64,000 nucleotides of DNA from Grimontia celer (GTDB taxonomy: Bacteria > Pseudomonadota > Gammaproteobacteria > Enterobacterales > Vibrionaceae): assembly GCF_900055185.1 (NCBI RefSeq), contig NZ_FIZX01000006.1:1-64000 (forward strand). Reading direction: 5' to 3'. How positions within the stretch are numbered: position 1 is the first letter of the stretch; each line of letters starts with the position of its first letter. The translations under genes and the position numbers were made by a program. The notes below the pieces were generated by a model that had not been told where the DNA came from, ran no database searches, and saw only the letters and a program-made list of their open reading frames with translations. Below, piece after piece: positions 17,154-26,406 of the stretch.

Positions 17154-18119
17154 TTACTTGCCTGTAAACAGGTGGCAGTTGGTGAAACGGTTTGGCTCTA
17201 CCTGAGTCAGTGTGTTAGCCACTTTGAAGCAGGTATCTTTGGTCTTTCCGCAGCGAGCCTGGAATCGACAGCCTTGTGGGATCTCAAGCAGGTTCAAAGG
17301 GTTGCCTGGAATACCGGAAAGGTGTGTTTTTGGACCCGTCAGTGGAGGGAATGAGCTAGCCAGACCTTCGGTGTAAGGGTGATAAGGGTTTTTGAGGATT
17401 TCTTTCGACGGTGCCACCTCAATCAACTGGCCCGCATACATGATGCCGATACGGTCAGTGAACTCGACCATCAGTGACAGGTCGTGAGTGATGAACAGAA
17501 TCGAGAAACCAAACTCTTCTTTCAGTGCGTGGATCTTTTGCAGGATCTCGCGCTGAACCACCACGTCCAGTGCCGTTGTCGGCTCGTCCATGATGATCAT
17601 TTTCGGGTTCAGAGCCAGTGCAATCGCAATAACCAGACGCTGACGCATACCACCAGAGAACTGGTGCGGGTAGTCGGTCAAACGGCTTGGGTGGATATCA
17701 ACGATTTCCAATAGACCTTCAGCGCGGCGTTTCGCCTGTTCGCGGGTCATGTTGGTGTGGCGCATGATAACGTCACAGAACTGCTCTTCCATGGTAAGAA
17801 CCGGGTTCAGGGCGTTCATCGCTGACTGGAATACCATGGAGATTTCTTTCCAGCGGAAGCGGCTCATGCGCTCATCGCTGTACTTCATGATGTCTTCACC
17901 ATTGAAGAGTACTTCACCGCCGCTGATGAATGCAGGCGGCTTATGAAGACGCATCAGCGAGAATGCTACGGTGGATTTACCACAGCCAGACTCACCTGCC
18001 AGACCGAAGACTTCGCCTTTACCGATATCAAAGCTTACGTTGTTTACTGCGCGGACATCGCCCGCGTCAGTAATGTAGTCAACACATAGGTTGCGGATTT
18101 GTAGTTGTGCGTCGCTCAT
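17154..18119 (-). CDS. Oligosaccharide ABC transporter ATPase 1 (OppD/DppD-like)
   Basis: 321-residue ATPase. Walker A GESGCGKST, signature FSGGMRQRLVIAIAL, Walker B MIIMDEPTTALD and H-loop FITHD are intact. The C-terminus carries the cysteine-bearing segment CRFQARCGKTKDTC. The start codon shares its last base with the stop of the upstream permease (TAATG), so translation is coupled. The partner ATPase follows directly. Confidence 0.92.
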   Translation of the reverse strand: MSDAQLQIRNLCVDYITDAGDVRAVNNVSFDIGKGEVFGLAGESGCGKSTVAFSLMRLHKPPAFISGGEVLFNGEDIMKYSDERMSRFRWKEISMVFQSAMNALNPVLTMEEQFCDVIMRHTNMTREQAKRRAEGLLEIVDIHPSRLTDYPHQFSGGMRQRLVIAIALALNPKMIIMDEPTTALDVVVQREILQKIHALKEEFGFSILFITHDLSLMVEFTDRIGIMYAGQLIEVAPSKEILKNPYHPYTEGLASSFPPLTGPKTHLSGIPGNPLNLLEIPQGCRFQARCGKTKDTCFKVANTLTQVEPNRFTNCHLFTGK

Positions 18120-19144
18120 TATTTCTCTCCGCTCATTGCTACTTGTGGAGTCAGCTCAGTTTCTGCACGTGACTGAGTTTCTGCTGCTTGCATCTTCTTC
18201 CAGCGCTTAAGGCCTTTTTGTGCACGCAACTGCGGGTTAGCGATTTCATCGACTGCGAAGTTAACCAGTGCCAGTGCAAGAGACAGCAAGCTCAGCGCCA
18301 AACACGGAGCCAGTACTTCCCACCAGATACCCAGTTGCATTGCTGAAGAGGTACGTACGTTGTACAGCATTGAACCCCAGCTCACTGCGCTCGGATCGCC
18401 CATACCGATGAACGAGAGCACAGACTCAGTCAGGATGGCGTACATCACAGAGCCGATGAAGCTTGCACCTACCAGAGGGATAAGGTTTGGCAGGATTTCA
18501 ACAAACAGGATGCGAGTGCGGGATTCGCCAAGCACTTCTGCAGCTTTAACGAATTCTTTCTCACGAATTGCCAGTGTCTGGGAGCGGATTACCCTGGCGC
18601 CCCATGCCCAGGAGGTTAAGGCTATTACCAAGGCGATGGTGAGCGGGCCTGCCTGCCCGACGAATGCTGCTACTACCATCACGATTGGAAGCTGAGGCAT
18701 AACCAGCATGACGTTCATCGCACCCGACAGCACGTTGTCTACACGCCCGCCAAAGTAACCTGCTGAGATACCCATGATTGTGGCAACCACACACACGAAG
18801 ATACCTGCAGTGAAGCCAACGAACAGTGAAGTTCGCGCACCGTGAACCACCTGAGACCAGATGTCGCGGCCAAGACGGGTAGTGCCCAGAACGTGCTCAG
18901 CGTCTTTTGACATGCGCAGACGACGTTGGTTATCTGCCAGGTTCTCAGCTACCCAGCCATCTGGACTAGCCTGTGCCATTTTGACAACAAAACCAGGGTA
19001 TTCATGTGGTGCACCCGTACGCTTGTGCGGGTCGTACTGAGAAAGAAATGGTGCAAACACAGCGGCGATGATAAACATCAGAATCAAGATGACGCCTACC
19101 AGAGCCTTTGTATTACCGCGAATAATATTAAGAAAATCTTTCAT
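18119..19144 (-). CDS. Oligosaccharide ABC transporter permease 2 (DppC-like)
   Basis: 341-residue inner-membrane permease. The N-terminal segment (~15-36) is the OppC/DppC TM1, followed by a ~75-residue periplasmic loop and the BPD_transp_1 core of five helices. The coupling-helix EAA motif is visible in KAAEVLGESRTRILFVEILPN. Gene order permease-permease-ATPase-ATPase matches peptide-type importers and the Vibrio chitin locus. The start is 2 bp after the stop of the first permease. Confidence 0.92.
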   Translation of the reverse strand: MKDFLNIIRGNTKALVGVILILMFIIAAVFAPFLSQYDPHKRTGAPHEYPGFVVKMAQASPDGWVAENLADNQRRLRMSKDAEHVLGTTRLGRDIWSQVVHGARTSLFVGFTAGIFVCVVATIMGISAGYFGGRVDNVLSGAMNVMLVMPQLPIVMVVAAFVGQAGPLTIALVIALTSWAWGARVIRSQTLAIREKEFVKAAEVLGESRTRILFVEILPNLIPLVGASFIGSVMYAILTESVLSFIGMGDPSAVSWGSMLYNVRTSSAMQLGIWWEVLAPCLALSLLSLALALVNFAVDEIANPQLRAQKGLKRWKKMQAAETQSRAETELTPQVAMSGEK

Positions 19145-19146
19145 GA

Positions 19147-20133
19147 TTATTTGCCTCCCTTACGCAGACGTGGGTCAAGCAAAACGATGAGAACATCAGC
19201 GATGAAGTTGAAGCACAGCATAACGATGGTCAGGATGATCAGAAGGCCTTGAAGTACTTGGTAGTCACGGCCGTTAACGGCATTGAGCATCGCAGTACCC
19301 AAACCTGGGTATTGGAAAATCATTTCTACAACCAGCTGACCAGCAACCGCCATACCCAGCGCCATAGAAAGCGCAGTAACGGTTGGCAACAGGGCGTTAC
19401 GAGCGGCGTAGTTGAAGACAACACGGTTCTCTGAAAGGCCCTTACCCTTAGCCATGGTGATGTAGTCTTCTGCCAACAAGTTGATCATGTTGTTACGCAT
19501 GTTGATCAGGAAGCCACCGATTTGCGCGATGGTCGCACAGAACAGAGGAAGAAAAGCGTGGTAGAGAATGCCGCTGTAAGTCTCCCAGCTGGTGAAGTCG
19601 AGGATTGCGCCCTCTGGCATGCCGTAAGATGTCGGGAACCACTTGAGTGTAATACCGAATATGAAAAGGATAAGCATGCCGATAACAACAGGTGGAATTG
19701 CCTGTAAGGCCATAAAACCTGGAGATACGAATGAATCGAAGCGACTGCCACGGCGCCATGCCGCGAAGATACCAACCACTGAACCGATACAAAACGCCAT
19801 CACTACGGAAGTACCTGCAAGGAACAGAGTCCAACCCAGCGATTTAGCAATCAGCTCGTTAACAGTCATTGGATAGAATTGGGTAGATACGCCGAGTTCC
19901 CAGGTGAAAATACTTTTCACGTAAGTCAGGAACTGAACGTGGATAGGGCCATCAACGAAACCCAAAAGTGCTTTCATTGCCGCGATACGTTCAGGGGTTA
20001 CCTGTACACTCGCATTGGCAAACATCATGGTCACCGGGTCGCCGGGCATTGCACGTGGTAAAATAAAATTCAGCGTGATTGCGATAAGCAATGCGCCAAA
20101 ATAAAACATTAATCTATTAAGAAAAAATCCCAT
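19147..20133 (-). CDS. Oligosaccharide ABC transporter permease 1 (DppB-like)
   Basis: 328-residue permease. TM1 (~8-26) leads to FILPRAMPGDPV, the conserved DppB/OppB N-terminal motif, then the six-helix core with the EAA-type loop ITMAKGKGLSENRVVFNYAARNALLP. It is the first gene after the binding protein and lies behind a strong GC hairpin (20222-20241), which probably lowers its expression relative to the binding protein. Confidence 0.92.
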   Translation of the reverse strand: MGFFLNRLMFYFGALLIAITLNFILPRAMPGDPVTMMFANASVQVTPERIAAMKALLGFVDGPIHVQFLTYVKSIFTWELGVSTQFYPMTVNELIAKSLGWTLFLAGTSVVMAFCIGSVVGIFAAWRRGSRFDSFVSPGFMALQAIPPVVIGMLILFIFGITLKWFPTSYGMPEGAILDFTSWETYSGILYHAFLPLFCATIAQIGGFLINMRNNMINLLAEDYITMAKGKGLSENRVVFNYAARNALLPTVTALSMALGMAVAGQLVVEMIFQYPGLGTAMLNAVNGRDYQVLQGLLIILTIVMLCFNFIADVLIVLLDPRLRKGGK

Positions 20134-20221
20134 AACTCACACCTTAAGTGGCACGACGAAGCCGTGACCAAAGAATTAAAGCTCCAAGGTCAAAAATACC
20201 GATTGTTTATCTTTGGAAAGA

Positions 20222-20241
20222 GGCGGCGCGGATGCGCCGCC
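20222..20241 (-). promoter_or_regulatory. GC hairpin between binding-protein and permease genes
   Basis: A perfect 8-bp all-GC stem GGCGGCGC / GCGCCGCC with a 4-nt loop starts 12 bp past the binding-protein stop. Leftward it is followed by TCTTTCC, not a run of T, so it is more an mRNA-protecting or attenuating structure than a full terminator. Such hairpins commonly let the binding protein be made in excess of the membrane subunits. Confidence 0.6.
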
Positions 20242-20252
20242 AGATTTAGAGA

Positions 20253-21935
20253 TTAAGCTTTTGGCTTAAGGTCAAGAATGTGCAGCAGACGCTCATTGAT
20301 ACCTTGCCAAATCATTGGACGGCCTTTGGCATTGTCCGCACTCCACCAGCCAGTGAAGCGTGATTCGTTGAACTGGTAAGTAGAAGCCGCAGACAGAACT
20401 GGAATCACTACTTGATTGTCAGAAAGGATCTTTTCAATCTTGTGAGCCATTTCCACTTGCTCTGCACGGTCAGCTGTTGAGTAGAATTTCTCCAGCAGCT
20501 CGTCTACTTCCGCGCTCTTGAAGCGGTGCATCGCGAAGCGTGGGTTACCTTCTTTCGCCATGAAGCGAGAGTGGAAGCCAGTGTCCCAAGTCTGGTGTGG
20601 ATCTGGACCTGTGAAGTAGTTAGTCAGAGCTACGTCGAACGTACCACCAGCCATTGCTTCGTTGTAAACAGAGAAGTCAGGCGTTACAGCTTTCGCTTTG
20701 ATACCCACATCTGCCAGGTTTTCTGCTGCCAGTTGTGAAGTGTTGTTCCAGTCAGTCCAGCCAGAAGGAGTCTGGATTGCCAGTTCAAAGCTCTTACCTG
20801 ATGGAGTTTCTACGAAACCGTCACCATTGATGTCTTTGAAGCCTGCTTTCTTCAACAGCTCTTTAGAAAACTCAACGTTGTATGAGTTGAATTTCTTCGC
20901 TGCATCGTAAGTTGCAGGATCAGACCAGCTTTGGTAAAGCGCCGCGATACCTGCTGCAGAGTGGTTTGGAGAACCTGCACCGTAGAACGCGATGTCAATG
21001 ATTGATTGACGGTCGATAGCAGTAGACATTGCGCGACGGAAGTCAACGTTAGTCAGAGCTTCGTTCTTAGCTGCTTCTGGGTGCTCGAAGTTAACCAGCA
21101 GGTTAACAGAAGAGCCTACTGGTGCTGGCCAGTATTTGTGGTTCTTGTTTACTGATGCGTAAACTGCGTCGATATCTGGGATGAACGAAGAAGTCCAGTC
21201 CAGCTCAGAAGCAACAATCTTAGACAGCAGACCGTCGTTGTTGTTGATCAGAGGCATACGCAGACAGTCGATAGCTACGCTGTCAGCATCCCAGTAGTTA
21301 GGGTTTTCACACTGTACATACAGGTTGCTGGTGAAGGTATCAACTTCAGTGAACGGACCAGTACCAACTGGAGTTTCGTTCGCGAAAGCTTCTGGCTTAT
21401 CGACCTTGCTCCAGATGTGCTTAGGAACAGGATGCGTTTGAACCAGTTTGAAAGGTGCTGAAGAGTTAGCTTCGTTCAGCGAAATTTCAACGTTGTTGCC
21501 TTTTACTTTAACGTCGCTGATCAGAGCTGCGTTACCTGCAAGGTCAAGCGCTGCGTTTTCACGGATCAGGTTGTAAGTAAATGCCACGTCCTCTGCAGTG
21601 AAAGGTGTGCCGTCAGACCACTTAACGCCTTCACGGATTTCGAAAGTTACTTTTCTCAGATCATCTGAAACAGTGTAATCCTTCGCGAGACGCATTACTG
21701 GGGTGTTACCGTCCAGCTGGTTGAAGATAACCAGTGGCTCGTAAACGAAGTCCAGAGTTGTTCTCAAGTTGTTCTGCAAGAACGGGTTGAAGTTACGAGT
21801 AAGTTGTGGGTAGAAGTCAGGTACGATAGTTAGTTCTACTCTATCAGCAGCGCTGACAACAGGAGCTGTCAGTACCGACGCTGCGGCCGCAACGACGGCT
21901 ACTGCAAGTTTTGTTTTCTTTAGATTGGCAAGCAT
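20253..21935 (-). CDS. Periplasmic chitin-oligosaccharide-binding protein (CBP)
   Basis: 560-residue family-5 solute-binding protein. The signal peptide (~1-29, cleaved after PVVSA) is followed by DRVELTIVPDFYPQLTRNFNPF, the usual N-terminal beta strand, and by the FEIREGVKWSDGTPFTAEDV motif shared by OppA/DppA-like proteins. In Vibrio the protein at this position binds (GlcNAc)n for the ABC importer. It also holds the sensor ChiS inactive until it is loaded with ligand. Both roles are inferred here from gene order and family. It is first in the ten-gene operon, and a palindrome and leader hairpin lie upstream. Confidence 0.9.
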   Translation of the reverse strand: MLANLKKTKLAVAVVAAAASVLTAPVVSAADRVELTIVPDFYPQLTRNFNPFLQNNLRTTLDFVYEPLVIFNQLDGNTPVMRLAKDYTVSDDLRKVTFEIREGVKWSDGTPFTAEDVAFTYNLIRENAALDLAGNAALISDVKVKGNNVEISLNEANSSAPFKLVQTHPVPKHIWSKVDKPEAFANETPVGTGPFTEVDTFTSNLYVQCENPNYWDADSVAIDCLRMPLINNNDGLLSKIVASELDWTSSFIPDIDAVYASVNKNHKYWPAPVGSSVNLLVNFEHPEAAKNEALTNVDFRRAMSTAIDRQSIIDIAFYGAGSPNHSAAGIAALYQSWSDPATYDAAKKFNSYNVEFSKELLKKAGFKDINGDGFVETPSGKSFELAIQTPSGWTDWNNTSQLAAENLADVGIKAKAVTPDFSVYNEAMAGGTFDVALTNYFTGPDPHQTWDTGFHSRFMAKEGNPRFAMHRFKSAEVDELLEKFYSTADRAEQVEMAHKIEKILSDNQVVIPVLSAASTYQFNESRFTGWWSADNAKGRPMIWQGINERLLHILDLKPKA

Positions 21936-21967
21936 AGCTGTTCCTTACTAGTTGCTTTGTTCCACTT

Positions 21968-22003
21968 GGTTCTGACCGTAATCAATTTGGTCAGGCCGGA
22001 ACC
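21968..22003 (-). promoter_or_regulatory. Leader hairpin before the binding-protein gene
   Basis: On the transcribed strand, GGTTC pairs with GAACC and TGACC with GGTCA around an 11-nt loop, with a 5-nt bulge on one side. The structure ends 33 nt before the start codon, leaving the ribosome site free. It may stabilise the abundant binding-protein mRNA; no ligand-binding RNA family is recognised. Confidence 0.3.
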
Positions 22004-22133
22004 CGCTATGGATAACCACTCAAGTGAACTTGGTCATCCACATGGCCGTGCAGGCTCAGTGCAATGTAAGGAAACTCCGGTTCTGTTTTTTGGTCAATTG
22101 GGTCGCCCGTTAAAAACGTTAAAAGAAACTGAT

Positions 22134-22173
22134 ACCTTGTCAAAACCGTCAATATTGACGGTTTTGACAAGGT
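22134..22173. promoter_or_regulatory. 40-bp perfect palindrome upstream of the chitin operon
   Basis: The 20-nt half ACCTTGTCAAAACCGTCAAT is followed at once by its exact reverse complement, centred between 22153 and 22154. It lies 199 bp upstream of the binding-protein start. There is no T-run on either side, so it is not a terminator. Further TCAAAA/TTTTGG words flank it (22088-22095, 22191-22200). It is the strongest operator candidate of the operon; ChiS, which binds DNA at the chb promoter in V. cholerae, is one possible ligand. Confidence 0.6.
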
Positions 22174-22743
22174 GTTCCCCCTATTGATTGAGGTCAAAAA
22201 ACACTCTGAATCGGCTAGTTAAAGTAATTAATGTAAGTGTTCACTAACGCTTCTGGCCTTTTAATATGGTGACTTTAACTTGATTGAAATATTGGGTGAT
22301 CTCGATCTCCGTTTGTTTCTATCGTTAATTTTCTGCTGAAAATTTGATAGGTGCTTTTGTTGTGATTCCCTTCTCATAAACGGAAAAAGAGTCTCATACT
22401 TATCGATGAAGGTTAAAAACAGAGCACTTTTAAGGAGGGTTTCAACGGCAAAATCGTCATGAAAGTGCCTTGATGTGCGCATGTGTTTTTCGAAGAAAAA
22501 TAAGTGAAAGGGAAATTGGGATGAACAGAATCCTAAGCTTATTGATGAGGCCTCTCATATCGCACAGTAACCCTCAATGAACGCGTTGTGGCTTCCAACA
22601 CGAAATGAAGCATGTTCTGTAAATAAAAGTATTTGACGCTTATTGGGCTGGTCGCTGAGTTGGTCGGAAAGGCTGTACTAACGCTCATTAAAAATTATGG
22701 CTTGAAAGCCATGCCATCGGTCTGGGATGTCAAACGTTGGGCA
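22174..22743. other. Gene-free region between chiS and the chitin operon
   Basis: This is about 570 bp of AT-rich DNA with no reading frame that has both a ribosome site and protein-like composition. A 73-codon leftward frame (22261-22482) was judged fortuitous. The far upstream control region of the operon promoter probably extends into it, but I see no further repeats or known sites that I can support. Confidence 0.5.
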
Positions 22744-22768
22744 GAAAAAAGCCCCGGGACGGGGCTTT
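22744..22768 (-). terminator. chiS terminator
   Basis: Reading leftward, AAAGCCCCG-TCC-CGGGGCTTT continues into a T-run (22745-22750) and starts 5 bp after the chiS stop. It is a standard strong intrinsic terminator that separates chiS from the operon it regulates. Confidence 0.92.
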
Positions 22769-22773
22769 GTAAA

Positions 22774-25700
22774 CTATTTGGAAATTAAGGTCTGCAATCT
22801 TTCTCTTAGCACCTCAAGCTCGTTCCTTTCTTTGTTTTCTTCTATGCAACGTTCAAGGACAAAGTCGATCGTACTAATGACTGTTCGCCACCTTGGAGAT
22901 TTTGGAACAGTTTCGACGTGGAGGTATTTGTCGAGCGTTCGTGTTTGCAAGGTACTTCGATCAAGATAAACACGCCAAAGTCCGCTCTCCTCTGCAAGGT
23001 CAAACTTGGTTTTACCTGTGGAGTTTTGCCAGAAGTTTAAGGTAGCACTCATCACTTTGACCAGCGTATCTCTCAGTATGTCAGCTTTGTCCGGCTTGCT
23101 GCCTGAGAAGCGGTCAGCCATTCTGGTGAACTCTCCGCCAAGCTCACGGAGCTGCTGAAGTTTTTCCATATCGCCGTCATAGGCATAGTCTGACAGCGCA
23201 GATACCGCGTTCTCCAAAAGCTGTACCCGATGTGAGGAAGCTTTCTTCCCTGTGTTGAGGATTAGCATCATCTGTAGACCAGATGATTCCGGTAGGGTGA
23301 TCAAATCCGTATCAATATCAACGATGTCCCCATCAATTTTAAACCTGAATTGGCCGCTGTAATGACCTCGAGCGGACTCAGGTTCAGGCAATGCCATCGC
23401 TAAGAAATCTTCAAGCTGGTGGCGCTCAATTTGTTCGGCACTAAGGCGGAAGATTTCGCTGCAAGCATCATTGGCATAACTGATCCGTCCATTCTCCTGC
23501 ACACAGATAATACCTTCGGAGGCGCTATCCAGCATGCCAAGCAGTTTGTTCTGTACTTCTCTAAGGCCAGCTTCAACTTGCTCACGGAAATGAATTTCTT
23601 TCTGTAGAGTGCGGCTGTGCTCGCGCTCCTGCTCAGTCAGCGAAGCATTAATGTAAGCGCGAATGCGGGCACTGAGTTCGTCTTTGTTGAAAGGTTTTGT
23701 CAGGTAATCGTTGGCACCGGCATCAAATCCCTTCACTTTATCCTGAACCTGACCTAACGCCGAAAGCATAATAATAGGCAGATCAGCCCGACTGTATCGC
23801 TCTCGTAGGTGAGTACATACTTCATAACCGCTGAGTTCAGGCATCATGACATCCAGCAACATCAAGGCTGGCTTTTCCATAGTGACAGACTCAATTGCCT
23901 GGCGGCCATTTTCGACGGCTTTTACCCGATAACCTTCAAGGCGCAGGAAGTTGTTGAGTACCTGGAGGTTTACCGGTTCATCGTCCACTACCAAGATCAA
24001 CGGCCCATCCGGGTTTTCCGGTAATTGGGTGTAATCTGTCTGATCCAGTTCTACACGAGGTACGGCGAAGTGCGCATTATTGGCAAGACGCGTTTTCGCT
24101 TTATCTTCTTCAGTGGCTAACGGCAAAGTGAAGCTGAACGTCGTTCCTACCATTGGTTGGCTGGATACGTAGAGCTGGCCCCCCATGATGTCGATTAGCT
24201 GGCGACTGATAGATAACCCAAGACCCGCACCCTGCCGGTATTGAGCAGCGTTGCCACTGGCTTGAGTCAAAGGCTCGAAGATATACTCGAGTTGATCGGA
24301 AGGTATCCCCTGACCAGTATCTACCACTTGTATGCGAAGCTGGCCTTCCAAAACGGTGGCAGAAATAATGATTTTGCCTTCGTCGGTGTATTTGATTGCA
24401 TTACCAATCAAATTGTACAGCACCTGCTCCAGACGTTGCTCGTCAGCACGAACCAACGGTAAGTCAATAGGTACCTGATTGATAATACGCACCGGTTTGC
24501 CACCTAAAAGGTGACTGGAGAGCTCGATAACCAGTCTCACCGCATTGGCTGTATCGACCGCTTGAGGGGAGATTTCCAGCTCGCCATAGCGCATCTTGTG
24601 ATAATCCAGTAAGTCATCCACCAGATTCGAAAGACGCTCACCGCTGTTAATGATCATTTGAAGCTGATGTTTTTGGCGCTCTGGAAGTGGCCCTTCCGCA
24701 CCTGCCAGCATAGATTCAGCAATCCCTACCATCCCGTGTAATGGGGTACGAAGCTCATGAGAGGTTGTTGCGAGGAAGTCATCTTTCATGCGATCGGCTT
24801 GTTGGAGCTCTTCGTTCTTTTGCTTGATGACTTGAATATTCTGCTCAAGTTCTTTGTTTTGCTCGCGGATGAGAGCCAGTTTGTCTCGAACTGAGCGTTG
24901 CATACGGGCAAAACTGACAGCCAGTCTACCAATCTCATCTTCACGGTCTGTACTGTTAATCTTTTGGTCCAAATCGCCCGCAGAGACTTGCTCCGCAGCC
25001 CAGGTCAGCTTGAGAAGAGGCGCGGTGATGGAATTAGACAGCATGTGTGAAGCAATCACTACCAACAAAATGGCAATGACCATGACCGCAATGAAGATTT
25101 TCTCCAATTGGTAGATGCGGGCGAATGCTTCTTCTTCCGGTAGTTCGAGGACGATCGCCCAGGAAGTGCCCGGAATATCAACTGGCGCATAGGCACCCAA
25201 TACTCGGTGATTTTCTGGACTCAGGAAACCGCCGACATCACGAAGACCTGCGAGAGCGGCTTCAATCGCGGTACTGTTAATCGGTGCCAGTGTTTCTGTC
25301 GTCACCAGATTACGAGGGATAAGGTCATTACCCACCAAAAGGGTGCTGATGTAGCCCTTCTCCTGTGGGGTTGAGTTGAGCATTTTATCCAGCGCATTGT
25401 TTGGCAATTTGAACAGCACGTAGCTGTGCAGGTAGCCCTGCTGCATGATAGGTGCGGCAAACCACGCCACCATTTCACCATTGGCTTGCTGGGTGTAATC
25501 AGTAAAAGCTATTGGTGTATTTTCGCTATCTGTCAGAGGGGAATCGACTGTCTCTCTGATGTCAGAGAACGTTTTACCTACTGCAGTTTCACGCCACTTT
25601 TCAGAAAGCAGGTTTGAGCCAAAAGCGTCATCTTTTAACGCGGAATAAACCACGTTGCCGTGAATGTCGACGAGCAAAATATCTGAAAAATCAGAACGCT

Positions 25701-26151
25701 TCAGGTGTTCTTTGTAAGCCCAGTCATAGCGCTTATGCAGCAGGCGATATCGCTCGCTTCCAGCGAAATTGCTGTCGTTAGCGTTGGGTGGTAGCGTGGC
25801 GTTTGAATCGGCACCATAGCGCTCCCGGGCAACGTTGCGGGCAATTTCTTCCGTGTCGCCAAGCTGTTGGAAGGCGGCAATTAAACCGTAAAAGCGTCCA
25901 CCGCTGGCGGTAGCCAGTTCAGAACGGCTAAAGGATTTTACCTCTGAGTGACGGGCATCAAAGTAGCTGATTATTTGCTCTTTTTTGTTGTCACGGAGGA
26001 AAGAAAGGTGTGTGGTGCTTTGTTGTTCGAGATCGCTGCTGTGAGATTCAAGGAAGAAAATCGCCAACAGGGTGAGAGGCGTAATACTCAGCACCAGAAA
26101 AGCCAACATCAGCGTATGCTGAAGTCGTTTGAATTTCTGTTTTTTTTGCAT
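22774..26151 (-). CDS. chiS: Hybrid sensor kinase ChiS, chitin-utilisation regulator
   Basis: Inner-membrane hybrid kinase that turns on chitin catabolism. TM1 (~12-34) and TM2 (~351-372) bracket a large periplasmic sensor domain; HAMP and a coiled coil (~420-455) follow. The DHp has the acceptor His465 in ATTSHELRTPLHGMVG, then ATPase N and G boxes. A receiver has Asp767 in MLLDVMMPELSG. A PAS-like segment (~850-960) and a C-terminal domain of ~150 residues follow. His465/Asp767 line up with His469/Asp772 of V. cholerae ChiS, whose C-terminus binds DNA directly. The start is ATG 26151 (1125 residues), preferred over an in-frame TTG nine codons upstream. Gene position next to the binding protein supports the call. 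Confidence 0.93.
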   Translation of the reverse strand: MQKKQKFKRLQHTLMLAFLVLSITPLTLLAIFFLESHSSDLEQQSTTHLSFLRDNKKEQIISYFDARHSEVKSFSRSELATASGGRFYGLIAAFQQLGDTEEIARNVARERYGADSNATLPPNANDSNFAGSERYRLLHKRYDWAYKEHLKRSDFSDILLVDIHGNVVYSALKDDAFGSNLLSEKWRETAVGKTFSDIRETVDSPLTDSENTPIAFTDYTQQANGEMVAWFAAPIMQQGYLHSYVLFKLPNNALDKMLNSTPQEKGYISTLLVGNDLIPRNLVTTETLAPINSTAIEAALAGLRDVGGFLSPENHRVLGAYAPVDIPGTSWAIVLELPEEEAFARIYQLEKIFIAVMVIAILLVVIASHMLSNSITAPLLKLTWAAEQVSAGDLDQKINSTDREDEIGRLAVSFARMQRSVRDKLALIREQNKELEQNIQVIKQKNEELQQADRMKDDFLATTSHELRTPLHGMVGIAESMLAGAEGPLPERQKHQLQMIINSGERLSNLVDDLLDYHKMRYGELEISPQAVDTANAVRLVIELSSHLLGGKPVRIINQVPIDLPLVRADEQRLEQVLYNLIGNAIKYTDEGKIIISATVLEGQLRIQVVDTGQGIPSDQLEYIFEPLTQASGNAAQYRQGAGLGLSISRQLIDIMGGQLYVSSQPMVGTTFSFTLPLATEEDKAKTRLANNAHFAVPRVELDQTDYTQLPENPDGPLILVVDDEPVNLQVLNNFLRLEGYRVKAVENGRQAIESVTMEKPALMLLDVMMPELSGYEVCTHLRERYSRADLPIIMLSALGQVQDKVKGFDAGANDYLTKPFNKDELSARIRAYINASLTEQEREHSRTLQKEIHFREQVEAGLREVQNKLLGMLDSASEGIICVQENGRISYANDACSEIFRLSAEQIERHQLEDFLAMALPEPESARGHYSGQFRFKIDGDIVDIDTDLITLPESSGLQMMLILNTGKKASSHRVQLLENAVSALSDYAYDGDMEKLQQLRELGGEFTRMADRFSGSKPDKADILRDTLVKVMSATLNFWQNSTGKTKFDLAEESGLWRVYLDRSTLQTRTLDKYLHVETVPKSPRWRTVISTIDFVLERCIEENKERNELEVLRERLQTLISK

Positions 26152-26356
26152 GTCTCTGCCTGAGAAATCGGAAATCAAAAGGCGCTTTGCTTAGCCTAAA
26201 ATTGTCGAATTTGACGGTGGCTAAAACGGGCGCATATGAAATAAATCCATCTCCAGCCCTTATACTGACTTAATTTTTCTTGGCAAGTAAGTTATCAATG
26301 AACTCCGTGTCAGTGCGCAAAATTAACGTTTTTGACGAGATTTGAGCCTGATGGAA

Positions 26357-26392
26357 AACAAAAAAGGGAACCACTTGGCTCCCTCGTTTTTA
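26357..26392 (-). terminator. rsmC terminator
   Basis: Leftward, GGGAGCC-AAGT-GGTTCCC (one G-T pair) runs into TTTTTTG, 15 bp after the rsmC stop. The ~200 bp from here to the chiS start hold no gene. Confidence 0.85.
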
Positions 26393-26406
26393 GCGTGTTC
26401 TTGTGG

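Noticed and set aside
22261-22482. 73-codon leftward frame between chiS and the binding-protein gene
   Set aside because: No convincing ribosome site and low-complexity composition; it lies in the upstream control region. Kept only as part of the gene-free region.
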